Shown: one piece after another, positions 35,875 through 43,777 of the stretch
Position numbering within the stretch: the stretch's first letter is position 1
Layout of the letters: the number at the start of each line of letters is the position of its first letter
The notes under the pieces: generated by a model
The model's database searches: none
The model's input: the letters and a program-made list of their open reading frames with translations, nothing else
Told to the model about the DNA's origin: nothing
Made by a program: the position numbers and the translations under genes
Assembly (NCBI RefSeq): GCF_900100315.1
Contig: NZ_FNFF01000010.1
Location: 186,001 to 250,000, forward strand
Reading direction: 5' to 3'
DNA length: 64,000 bases
Origin: Streptomyces indicus
GTDB taxonomy: Bacteria; Actinomycetota; Actinomycetes; Streptomycetales; Streptomycetaceae

Positions 35875-38136
35875 GTGAAGCTCAGTGTGATCGTGACCGG
35901 CGCCGATGTGCAGGGTCATCTGCGCGAGTGCCTGGACAGCGTGACGGGACAGGCGGGCGGGGGAGAGCAACCCGGCACCTCGGGCGCCCCGGGCACCGCC
36001 GGCCCCCAGGCCGAGCTCATCGTCGTGCCCGCCGACGAAGCGGCCCGCGACCAGTGCGAGGAGGCCGCCCGCGCCCGGCACGGCGCGGCGGCGATGCGCG
36101 TGCTCCCCGTCGAGCCCTCCCCCGCGGCGGCCCGCCGGGCGGGTGCGGCCGAGGCGGGCGGGGAGTGGCTGCTCTTCGTGGACGGCAAGGACCTGCTGCT
36201 CCCGGACGCCGTCCGCACCCTGGTCGAGCACGCGGACACCGCGGCGGACGTGCTGCTCTTCGACCACGTACGGGCGTACTGGTGGGACCCGGCGCGCCCC
36301 AGCACCGACACCCGCATCCTCGCCGCCGCCGGCCACGAGCCCCGCGCGCTCGCCGCCGCGCCCAACCTGCTCGGCGTCACTCCGCTGCCCGGCAACCGCG
36401 CCCTGCGCGCCGCCTTCTTCCGCGAGCACCTCGACACCGGCCTGTTCGACGAGCCCGACCCGGCCGGCGACCTCGTCTTCGCCTACGCCTCATTGCTGCT
36501 CGCGGGCCGCATCGGCTGCCTCGACACGGCCCTGCTCGCCGAGCGCCGGCTGCGCCGGGCGAGTCTGCCGCCGCTCACCGAGGAGCAGCACTTCGCGCTC
36601 TTCGAGGAGTACGAGGAGATCTGGGCGCTCGCCGACCAGGCGCCCGCATCCGTGCGCGGGGTGCTCTACGACCGGATGACGGCCGACTACCTGCGCGTCA
36701 TCGCACGACCCGGGCTGCTGCCCGAGGCGCTCGCCCCGGAGTTCTTCCGCCGCGCCGCCGAGCACGCGGTCCGCTACCGGCCCGAGGGCCACAGTTCCCC
36801 GGCCGGCCTGGCCGGAGTGCGCCAGAACCTTCTGGTCAAGGGGCAGTTCACCGCGTACCGCACCCTCCAGCGCGCCAACCGCAAGCAGCGCGATCTGAAC
36901 GCGACGCTCCGCACGCGCAAGCGCAAGCTGGGCGCGCGCGTGCGCCGCCACCGCTACGAGAAGGCGCGCTCGCAACCCGTGGACCGGGAGCTCGCGCTGT
37001 TCTCCGCGTACTGGGACCGCGGGGTCGCCTGCAATCCGGGCGCGATCGCCGCGAAGCTCGCCGAACTCGCCCCGGAGATCCATCCGGTGTGGGTGGTGTC
37101 CGCCGACAACGTGCCGCTGCTGCCGCCGGGCACCGACCACGTGGTGCCGGGCACCCCGCGCTATCTGGACGTCCTCGGCCGCGCGGGCTTCCTCGTGAAC
37201 AACGTCAACTTCCCCAATCTGCTGGTCAAACGGCCCGAGCAGACCTACGTCCAGACCCACCACGGCACCCCGCTCAAGCGGATGGGCCTGGACCAGATGG
37301 ACTTCCCCGCCGCCGCCAAGGGCCTCAACTTCCGTGCGCTGCTGGCCCGCGTGGACGCCTGGGACTACAGCGTCTCGGCCAACAGCCACTCGACGCGGAT
37401 GTGGGCGCACGCCTACCCCTCGCACTACGTCTCGCTGGACTACGGCTATCCGCGCAACGACGTGTTCTACCGCGCGGGCGCGCGGGACGTGCGGGCCGTC
37501 CGCGAGAAGCTCGGCATCGCCCCCGGCAAGCGGGCCCTGCTGTACGCGCCCACGCACCGCGACTACGAGGCCGGCTGGACCCCGCGCCTGGACCTCGCCG
37601 CACTCGCCGAGTCGCTCGGCGAGGACACGGTGCTGCTCGTGCGCGGGCACTACTTCTACGGCGGTGCGGCCTCCCCGCTGGCCCGGCTGCGCGGCACGGG
37701 CCGCGTCATCGACGTCTCCGCGTACGACCCCGTCGAGGACGTCTGCCTCGCGGCGGACGCGCTCATCGCGGACTACTCGTCAATCATGTTCGACTACGCC
37801 AACCTCGACCGGCCGGTGGTCATCTACGCCGACGACTGGGAGATGTACTCCCGCACCCGCGGCGTCTACTTCGACCTGCTCGCCGAGCCGCCCGGTCATG
37901 TGGCCCGCAGCCAGGCCGAGTTGACGGAGATCCTGCGCACCGACGCCTGGCGCGACCCCGCGTCCGCCAAGCTGCGGGCCGCGTTCCGTGAGCGCTTCTG
38001 CGAGTACGACGACGGGGCGGCCGCCGAGCGCGTGGTGCGCCGGGTCTTCCTCGGCGAACGGCCCGAGGCGCTGCCGCGGATCATCCCCGTCGCCGACCGT
38101 ACGCCCGCACCGAGTCCCGAGGAGGCGGGCGCATGA
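35875..38136 (+). CDS. GT2/TagF-like fusion with degenerate GT2 domain, 753 aa
   Basis: GTG 35875 has GAGGAG (35862-35867) upstream and gives VKLSVIVTGADVQGHL, matching paralog N-termini. The TagF half (about 370-740) is complete: SAYWDRGVACNP, QTHHGTPLKRMGLD, SANSHST, YGYPRNDVFY, YAPTHRDY, RGHYFYG, ADYSSIMFDYANLDRP (Ala instead of the usual Thr before DYSS). The GT2 half is altered. The VDD(C/G)S block is replaced by a Gly/Pro-rich insertion followed by LIVVPADE, and the metal-binding LDGDD reads VDGKD (Lys codon 36187-36189). Sugar transfer by this half is therefore doubtful. It overlaps the TarS-like gene by 4 bases (ATGA, 38133). Confidence 0.9.
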   Translation: MKLSVIVTGADVQGHLRECLDSVTGQAGGGEQPGTSGAPGTAGPQAELIVVPADEAARDQCEEAARARHGAAAMRVLPVEPSPAAARRAGAAEAGGEWLLFVDGKDLLLPDAVRTLVEHADTAADVLLFDHVRAYWWDPARPSTDTRILAAAGHEPRALAAAPNLLGVTPLPGNRALRAAFFREHLDTGLFDEPDPAGDLVFAYASLLLAGRIGCLDTALLAERRLRRASLPPLTEEQHFALFEEYEEIWALADQAPASVRGVLYDRMTADYLRVIARPGLLPEALAPEFFRRAAEHAVRYRPEGHSSPAGLAGVRQNLLVKGQFTAYRTLQRANRKQRDLNATLRTRKRKLGARVRRHRYEKARSQPVDRELALFSAYWDRGVACNPGAIAAKLAELAPEIHPVWVVSADNVPLLPPGTDHVVPGTPRYLDVLGRAGFLVNNVNFPNLLVKRPEQTYVQTHHGTPLKRMGLDQMDFPAAAKGLNFRALLARVDAWDYSVSANSHSTRMWAHAYPSHYVSLDYGYPRNDVFYRAGARDVRAVREKLGIAPGKRALLYAPTHRDYEAGWTPRLDLAALAESLGEDTVLLVRGHYFYGGAASPLARLRGTGRVIDVSAYDPVEDVCLAADALIADYSSIMFDYANLDRPVVIYADDWEMYSRTRGVYFDLLAEPPGHVARSQAELTEILRTDAWRDPASAKLRAAFRERFCEYDDGAAAERVVRRVFLGERPEALPRIIPVADRTPAPSPEEAGA

Positions 38137-39821
38137 TGTCCACCGGCCCCGACCTGCACCAGAACACCGGCGCCGCCGCCAAGGCCCCGGACGTCACCGT
38201 CACCGTCATCGTCTACAACGACGCGGAACGACTGCCGCGCGCGGTGGCCTCGCTGCGCGCGCAGACGCACGCGGACATCGAGATCATCATCAGCGACGAC
38301 TGCTCCACCGACCGCACCCCTGAGGTGGCACGGGAGTTGGAGGCGCAGGACCGGCGCGTACGCTACCTGCGGCTGCCGGTGAACAGCGGCGGGTGCAGCG
38401 CGCCGCGCAACCGGGCCATGGAGATCGCACGCGCCCCGTATCTGATGTTCCTCGACAGCGACGACGAACTGCCGCCGCGCGCGGTCGAGTTGTTGCTGGC
38501 CGCCCACCGCGAACGGGAAATCGACTTCGCGATGGGGCAGGTGGAACGGGTCCGCGTGGACACCGGCAAGCGTTCGCTGTGGATGCCCGACCTCGTCGCC
38601 GAGCGGCGCACGGTCGAGGGCATCGAGGCCGAGCCGCGCCTGCTCTTCGAGCACCTGTCGACCTCGAAGATGTACACCAAGGAGTTCCTCGACCGGCACC
38701 AGCTGCGCTTCCCCGAGGGCATCCACTACGAGGACCAGCTGTTCTCGGCCCAGGCGTACTGCCTGGCCAAGGCGTTCACGATCGTCCCCGAGCCGGTCTA
38801 CCGCTGGTACATCGAGCCGTTCGCGGCCGCCGGCGCCGCCTCCATCTCCAACCAGCGCCACAAGATCTCCAACGTCCGCGACCGCGTGCACGTCCAGACC
38901 CTCATCGACGACTTCCTCGTCGAGAGCGGCCACGGCGGGCTGCGCGAGGACAAGGACTACAAGTTCCTCAAGCACGACTTCCGGATGTACGCGGGCGACC
39001 TGCCGTTCCGCGACGAGGACTGGGTGCGCTCCTTCGCCGGGGCGGTGGTCCCGTATCTGGAGCAGGTCTCCCCCGCCGCGCTGGCCCGGCTGCCGCGCGC
39101 CGAGCGCGTGGTGATCCAGCTGCTGCGCGACGGCCGGTACGAGGACGTGCGGCTCGCGGCCCGCGGCATGGGCCACGGGGTGGCGCCGCGCGAGACGGTC
39201 ACGGATGAGACGGGCCGGGTCTACTGGGGCGACCGCGTCCCGGTGACGGAACAGACCAAGGGCGAACTCGACCTCGGTGAACTGGAGTTGGCCACCCGCC
39301 CGTTCGCCACGGCCCACTTCCGGCATGAGATCACCTCGGTCGCGGCGGGCGCCCCCGGCACGATCGACCTGCACATCCGTACGTACGACCCGGGCCGCAG
39401 GCTGGCCGTCGGCCCGCACGTCGCGGCCGTCCACATCGCCCCGGGCGGGCGCCGCCACACCGAGCGCTTCCGCCTGGACGTGATCCGCCCCGGCGTGTTC
39501 GAGGGTTCCGTACGCCTGGACCTGGCGGCGGCCGACCTCCCCCTCCAGGGCTTCACGGGCACCCGCCACCCCGTCCTCGAACTGGAACAGGACCGGCAGC
39601 GCAACACCGGCCTCCTCCTGGCCCCGCTGGACTTCACCGCCCTGACCACCGTGGTGCGGCCGCGCTTCGGCCTGGCGCACCGGGTGACCGTCGAGCCCGA
39701 GGGGCGGGGGTCGGGGCGGTTGCAGGTGCGGTGGCAGCCGGCCGGTGCGGCGGCGAAGGTGCTGCGGCCGGTGAAGCGGCGGGCGGGCGCCCTGCGCAAG
39801 CTGAAGGCGGTGCTGCGCTAG
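38133..39821 (+). CDS. TarS-like GT2 glycosyltransferase, 562 aa
   Basis: GT2 catalytic domain at about 20-260: VTVIVYNDAERL, SDDCSTDRTPE, NSGGCSAPRNRAM, MFLDSDDELPP, STSKMYTKEFL and IHYEDQLFSAQAY. This run of motifs, with the length and the beta-rich C-terminal half (about 350-530), closely follows S. aureus TarS, the beta-O-GlcNAc transferase of poly(ribitol phosphate). The acidic residues expected for metal and UDP-sugar binding are all kept. The C-terminal half probably holds the tandem immunoglobulin-like modules used for polymer binding and trimerisation, and it ends in a basic tail. It is translationally coupled to the TagF fusion (ATGA overlap), so it likely decorates that enzyme's product. 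Confidence 0.87.
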   Translation: MMSTGPDLHQNTGAAAKAPDVTVTVIVYNDAERLPRAVASLRAQTHADIEIIISDDCSTDRTPEVARELEAQDRRVRYLRLPVNSGGCSAPRNRAMEIARAPYLMFLDSDDELPPRAVELLLAAHREREIDFAMGQVERVRVDTGKRSLWMPDLVAERRTVEGIEAEPRLLFEHLSTSKMYTKEFLDRHQLRFPEGIHYEDQLFSAQAYCLAKAFTIVPEPVYRWYIEPFAAAGAASISNQRHKISNVRDRVHVQTLIDDFLVESGHGGLREDKDYKFLKHDFRMYAGDLPFRDEDWVRSFAGAVVPYLEQVSPAALARLPRAERVVIQLLRDGRYEDVRLAARGMGHGVAPRETVTDETGRVYWGDRVPVTEQTKGELDLGELELATRPFATAHFRHEITSVAAGAPGTIDLHIRTYDPGRRLAVGPHVAAVHIAPGGRRHTERFRLDVIRPGVFEGSVRLDLAAADLPLQGFTGTRHPVLELEQDRQRNTGLLLAPLDFTALTTVVRPRFGLAHRVTVEPEGRGSGRLQVRWQPAGAAAKVLRPVKRRAGALRKLKAVLR

Positions 39822-39898
39822 CCGCGCGCGCCCGGAGCGCCCGCCCTCACCCACGCCCCGCCGTCTCCCAACTCCCGCCTCACGTCACGCGATTCACC

Positions 39899-41023
39899 AT
39901 GTCTGTGCTCACCCGGCCGTCCACCGCCCCCACCTCCGCACCCGCCGCGATCCCCCCGCGCCCCGGGCCCCGCCTGCGGGTGCTCGACGGACTGCGGCTG
40001 CTCGCCGCGCTGCTCGTCGTCGTCTACCACTACGTCGGGCAGGGCGGCTGGTCCGACCCCGCGCGGACCTTCCCCGTGCTCGGTGCGATCGCCCCGTATG
40101 CCTGGCTGGGGGTCGAACTCTTCTTCCTCATCAGCGGGTTCGTCATCTGCATGTCGGCCTGGGGCAAGTCGGCGACGGACTTCCTGCGCGGCCGGGCGGT
40201 GCGGCTCTTCCCCGCGTACTGGTTCTGTGTGCTCGCCACCGGTGTGTTCCTGCTGCTGCCCTTCGTCCCCGCGGAGGACGGCCGCCCGACACCGAGCCGG
40301 ATCCTCACCAACCTGACGATGGTCCAGAACCCGCTCGGCGTGGATGACCTCGACCACTCGTACTGGACGCTCTGGGCCGAGCTGCGCTTCTACCTGCTCT
40401 TCGCGGTGGTCGCCTGGATCGGTGTGACCCGGCAGCGCGTCCTGGCCTTCTGCTGGCTGTGGACCCTGGCCGTGGTGCTCGCGCCCGCGGCCGGGCTGCC
40501 GGTGCTCAGCCTGCTCGCCAACCCCGTCTACGCCCCGCTGTTCATCTCCGGGACCGCCTTCTTCCTGATCCGCAGGGACGGTCCGCGCCAGGGCGCGCCC
40601 TGGGCGCTGCTCGGCGTCAACTGGCTGCTCGTGCAGCACAGCATGATCGAGGTGTCCCAGCACTACAGTCCGCCTTCGCACCGCCTGTCGTGGGCGGTGT
40701 GCGTGGCCGTCGTGACGGCGTTCTACCTCCTGATGGCGGCCGTGGCGCTGGGTCTGCTCGACCGGATCGACTGGCGTTTTCTGTCCACGGCGGGGGCCGT
40801 CTCGTATCCGCTGTATCTGATCCACCAGGCGATCGGGGTGCGGCTGCTGCATCTGTGGCGCGATCAGGTCCCGGCGTGGCCGCTGCTGCTGTCCGCGGTC
40901 GCCGCGGCGACCGTGGTGGCCTGGCTGATCCACCGGTGCGTGGAGCGGCCGGGTGCGGCGCTGCTGCGGCGGGCGCTCAGTTCGCCGGCTGCCGGGCGGG
41001 CGGACGGGCTCTGGCCTCGCTGA
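39899..41023 (+). CDS. OafA/YrhL-type membrane acyltransferase (acyltransferase 3)
   Basis: A 374-residue polytopic protein with about 10 membrane helices. The N-terminal hallmark is RVLDGLRLLAALLVVVYHY with its conserved His. It is followed by WLGVELFFLISGFVI, GRAVRLFPAYW and DHSYWTLWAELRFYL, and near the end SYPLYLIHQAIG, all typical of the acyltransferase-3 family that O-acetylates polysaccharides and wall polymers. There is no extracytoplasmic SGNH domain. The start at ATG 39899 is the first Met before the conserved region; no good ribosome site is visible. It follows the TarS-like gene by 77 bases. Its last 47 bases overlap the 3' end of the convergent membrane-protein gene. Confidence 0.9.
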   Translation: MSVLTRPSTAPTSAPAAIPPRPGPRLRVLDGLRLLAALLVVVYHYVGQGGWSDPARTFPVLGAIAPYAWLGVELFFLISGFVICMSAWGKSATDFLRGRAVRLFPAYWFCVLATGVFLLLPFVPAEDGRPTPSRILTNLTMVQNPLGVDDLDHSYWTLWAELRFYLLFAVVAWIGVTRQRVLAFCWLWTLAVVLAPAAGLPVLSLLANPVYAPLFISGTAFFLIRRDGPRQGAPWALLGVNWLLVQHSMIEVSQHYSPPSHRLSWAVCVAVVTAFYLLMAAVALGLLDRIDWRFLSTAGAVSYPLYLIHQAIGVRLLHLWRDQVPAWPLLLSAVAAATVVAWLIHRCVERPGAALLRRALSSPAAGRADGLWPR

Positions 41024-42275
41024 GCGGCAGCTCGCGGCGCGCGGCGGCGGCCCCACGCGCCAGGGCCACGCGCCACATCCGGTCGAGGGCCAGGGGCACC
41101 CCGACCACGACGATCAGCCACACCTGTACGTAGAGCCGGTCCTGCTCCACCGCCAGCGGATGGGCCGCCATCGTCGCGAACCCGACGAGACCCATCGCGG
41201 CAAGACAGAGCGCCACGGGCACGGACCGCTGCCACGCGCCCCACAGCCCGGCCGCGAGCAGCAGGAGAAGGAGCGGCGCGAGCGCCTCCTTCTGGAGCCA
41301 CTGCCACCAGTAGTTGACGTTCAGGCGCAGCAGCGCGCGCCAGGGGTCGGCGATTTCCGGACGGGTCCAGTGCAGGGTGAAGGTGTCCTGGAGCGAGTCG
41401 CCCATGCCGGGCAGGCCGAGGGCCTTGCTCAGCGCGCAGGCTGCCACGGCGCCGCCCGCCGAGAGTCCGGCCAGCCACCAGGTGCCGCGATGGCGGACCC
41501 GCGGCACGCACAACAGGCAGGCCACCGCGGCCAGCGCCAGGAAGGGCGCCGCCATCAGGAAGCTGGAGTACTTCACGGCGAGCCCGAGCGAGAAGGCGGC
41601 CGCGAAGAGTCCGGCGCCGGCGGCGATCCGGCCCTGGAGCAGCCAGACGGAGGCCAGCAGCAGCGCGGTCATCAGGGCGAGCATCGGCCCCTCGGTGAGC
41701 GGACGGCCGCCCCACGCGGTCAGCGGGGTCGCGTAGTAGAGGACCTGGCCGAGCACGGCGAGCAGCGGCGGTGCCCGCAGGGCGCGGAGCAGCACGTACA
41801 CGAGGAGACCTGCCAGCGCGGTCCAGGCCAGGGCCACCGCGGTGAGCCCCGCCTTGGCGCCGAGCACGGCCACCAGGGGCGCGGCCATCAGCGGGTAGGC
41901 GGGCCTGGTGTGGAAGATCTTCTCGTAGCGCGGGTCGGTGGGTTCGAGGCCGTTCGCGTACTTCTTCTCGCAGTGCGCGATGTACGCGGCCCGCCCGCCC
42001 GGGCCGCGGAACTCCAGCTGGTCCAGCATGCGGTTGCGCTGCACCAGCTTGGCGGTGTCGGTGCAGTACGCGGTGACCGCCTTGTCCTGCGCCGTCCTCG
42101 GATCGTCGCCGAGGAACTCGTAGGCGGCGCGCGCATAGCGGTAGGAGTCGTTGGAGAACCGCGTCGCCGGATAGCCGAAGACATGCAGCACGACGAGGGC
42201 GACCACGGCGAGCAGCGGGAGCGCCCGCAGCAACTGCCGCCTGCGCGCGGCCCGTTCAGTCCCGCTGCGCGTCAT
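40977..42275 (-). CDS. polytopic membrane protein, GT-C-like
   Basis: A 432-residue protein with about 9-10 hydrophobic segments. The first external loop is long, with FSNDSYRYARAAYEFLGDD and four Cys/aromatic-rich stretches up to HTRPAYPLMAAPL. The N-D-S-Y-R-Y pattern in this position recalls the acidic first loop of GT-C glycosyltransferases, but I see no decisive signature. The C-terminus is short and basic. The start overlaps the GtrA gene by 20 bases, and that gene follows a polyprenol-phosphate-sugar synthase. The three-gene set (donor synthase, flippase-like protein, membrane transferase) fits external addition of a lipid-carried sugar. Confidence 0.72.
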   Translation of the reverse strand: MTRSGTERAARRRQLLRALPLLAVVALVVLHVFGYPATRFSNDSYRYARAAYEFLGDDPRTAQDKAVTAYCTDTAKLVQRNRMLDQLEFRGPGGRAAYIAHCEKKYANGLEPTDPRYEKIFHTRPAYPLMAAPLVAVLGAKAGLTAVALAWTALAGLLVYVLLRALRAPPLLAVLGQVLYYATPLTAWGGRPLTEGPMLALMTALLLASVWLLQGRIAAGAGLFAAAFSLGLAVKYSSFLMAAPFLALAAVACLLCVPRVRHRGTWWLAGLSAGGAVAACALSKALGLPGMGDSLQDTFTLHWTRPEIADPWRALLRLNVNYWWQWLQKEALAPLLLLLLAAGLWGAWQRSVPVALCLAAMGLVGFATMAAHPLAVEQDRLYVQVWLIVVVGVPLALDRMWRVALARGAAAARRELPLSEARARPPARQPAN

Positions 42276-42759
42276 GCTGGAACACCCACGTCCGGTACAC
42301 CAGGAAGCGGAACGCGGAGGCGAGCACGATCGAGCCGGCCTTGGCGAGGTTCGAGCCGAGCGGGCCGTCCATGGCCATGCCGTGGTACGCCACGTAGAAC
42401 AGGCCGCTCTCGACCGCGACGCCGATCCCGCTGAACACGAAGAACAGCAGGATCTGCTGCTTGGTGCGCCTGGACCGGTCGCGGTAGGCGAAGAAGCGGA
42501 AGCCCAGGTAGTTGGTGCCCATGGCGATGCAGCTGGCCAGGACCGTGGAGGTCATGGCGCCGCGGCCGAGGCCGTGAAGCAGCAGGTTGAACACGACGAA
42601 GTTGACGCCGACGCCGCTGACGCCGACGAGCCCGAACTTCGTCAGCTCCTTGGCGTAGCGGACGAGACGGCGCCGGGGCGTGGTCGTGGGCGTCTGCGGA
42701 TCCGGGTGCGGCGCGGCCTCCGGCAGCGCCACGGCGGGGGTGTCCTGCAACGTGGTCAT
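42256..42759 (-). CDS. GtrA family membrane protein
   Basis: A 167-residue protein with four membrane helices between about 40 and 155: LTKFGLVGVSGVGVNFVVFNLL, the second helix region with NYLGFRFFAYRD, then LLFFVFSGIGVAVESGLFYV and a final helix ending FRFLVYRTWVF (landmarks given as KFGLVGVSG, TNYLGFRF and RFLVYRTWVF). GtrA proteins are thought to flip polyprenyl-phosphate-linked sugars. It lies 39 bases after the polyprenol-phosphate mannose synthase-like gene and overlaps the GT-C-like gene, giving a compact donor-flip-transfer operon. The start ATG 42759 follows the conserved gap. Confidence 0.92.
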   Translation of the reverse strand: MTTLQDTPAVALPEAAPHPDPQTPTTTPRRRLVRYAKELTKFGLVGVSGVGVNFVVFNLLLHGLGRGAMTSTVLASCIAMGTNYLGFRFFAYRDRSRRTKQQILLFFVFSGIGVAVESGLFYVAYHGMAMDGPLGSNLAKAGSIVLASAFRFLVYRTWVFQHDAQRD

Positions 42760-42798
42760 CGTCGTGTGTTCACCAACTCGTCTCTGCGCGGCCGGAGT

Positions 42799-43602
42799 TC
42801 AGCGCATGCCCCGGGCTGCGGCGGCGCGCAGCCGCCACGGCATGGCCATGGACTCCAGCTGCACCGCGAAGCTCATCTTGGATTCGCCGGCCGTCCGGTC
42901 CTCGAAGTGGATCGGCACTTCCATGACGCCGAAGCCGCGACGCAGCGCGGCGTACTTCATCTCGACCTGGAAGGAGTAGCCCGCGCTGTCCACGGAGGCG
43001 AGGTCGATCGCGCGCAGCGCGTCGGCGCTCCACAGGTTGAAGCCGCCGGTGATGTCGCGGACGCGGGTGCCGAGGACGGCGCTCGCGTACGCGTTGGCCC
43101 AGCGCGAGAGCAGTCTGCGGTGGGCTCCCCAGGCGTCCGAGAGCGAGCCGCCCGGCACGTACCGGCTGCCGACGACCACGCCGGCGCCGGTGGCCAGGGC
43201 GACGCCGAGCAGCTCGGGGATCTTTGCGGCGGGGTGGCTGCCGTCGGCGTCCATCTGGAGCACGTACCGGGCACCGTGCTCGACGGCCCGGCGCATGCCG
43301 GCCGCGTAGGCGCGGCCGAGGCCGTCCTTCTCCGTGCGGTGCAGGACGCGCATGCGGATCCGGTCCGCGTCCCGGTTGTGGCGGGCGGCCAGCCGCTCGG
43401 CGAGTTCACCGGTGCCGTCCGGGCTGGCGTCGTCGACCACGAGCAGGCTCAGGCCGGGGAGTTCGCCGGCCAGGGCCATCAGCGCCTCGACCGCCGCCGG
43501 CAGGCTGTCCGCCTCGTTGTACGTGGGCATCACGACGGTCAGCGCGGTGTCGCCCCAGGCCGCGGGCAGCCGGGTCTGGGACACGGTGGGCTTCGTCAGC
43601 AT
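42799..43602 (-). CDS. polyprenol monophosphomannose synthase-like GT2
   Basis: A 267-residue cytoplasmic GT2 enzyme that should transfer mannose (or another hexose) from a nucleotide sugar to polyprenyl phosphate. It shows VVMPTYNEADSLP, VVDDASPDGTGEL, DGLGRAYAAGM, the DxD in LQMDADGSHP, GSRYVPGGSL, RDITGGFNLW and the membrane-proximal PIHFEDRTAGESKMS, all standard for the DPM1/Ppm1 family. No C-terminal membrane domain is present. ATG 43602 has GGAGG 8 bases upstream, whereas the longer ORF start at 43668 has no such site. It leads a three-gene operon with GtrA and a GT-C-like protein. Confidence 0.92.
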   Translation of the reverse strand: MLTKPTVSQTRLPAAWGDTALTVVMPTYNEADSLPAAVEALMALAGELPGLSLLVVDDASPDGTGELAERLAARHNRDADRIRMRVLHRTEKDGLGRAYAAGMRRAVEHGARYVLQMDADGSHPAAKIPELLGVALATGAGVVVGSRYVPGGSLSDAWGAHRRLLSRWANAYASAVLGTRVRDITGGFNLWSADALRAIDLASVDSAGYSFQVEMKYAALRRGFGVMEVPIHFEDRTAGESKMSFAVQLESMAMPWRLRAAAARGMR

Positions 43603-43714
43603 CGGTGGGTCCTCCGGCCGCGTACACAATCGGACCCACCTTAACCCAAATGCCTGATTTGACCGCATAAGTGCCGTGTAGGGGCACGGGTGCCCCGCTG
43701 CTTCCGGCCGGGAA

Positions 43715-43759
43715 ACGGCGAAGCACCCCGCAGCCGAGGGCTCCGGGGTGCTTCGCCGT
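43715..43759 (-). terminator. terminator downstream of the glutamate dehydrogenase gene
   Basis: A perfect 16-bp stem (43715-43730 with 43744-43759) and a 13-base loop start 18 bases after the gdh stop and precede the next same-strand operon. Confidence 0.88.
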
Positions 43760-43777
43760 GTCCGACGTGCTACCGCG

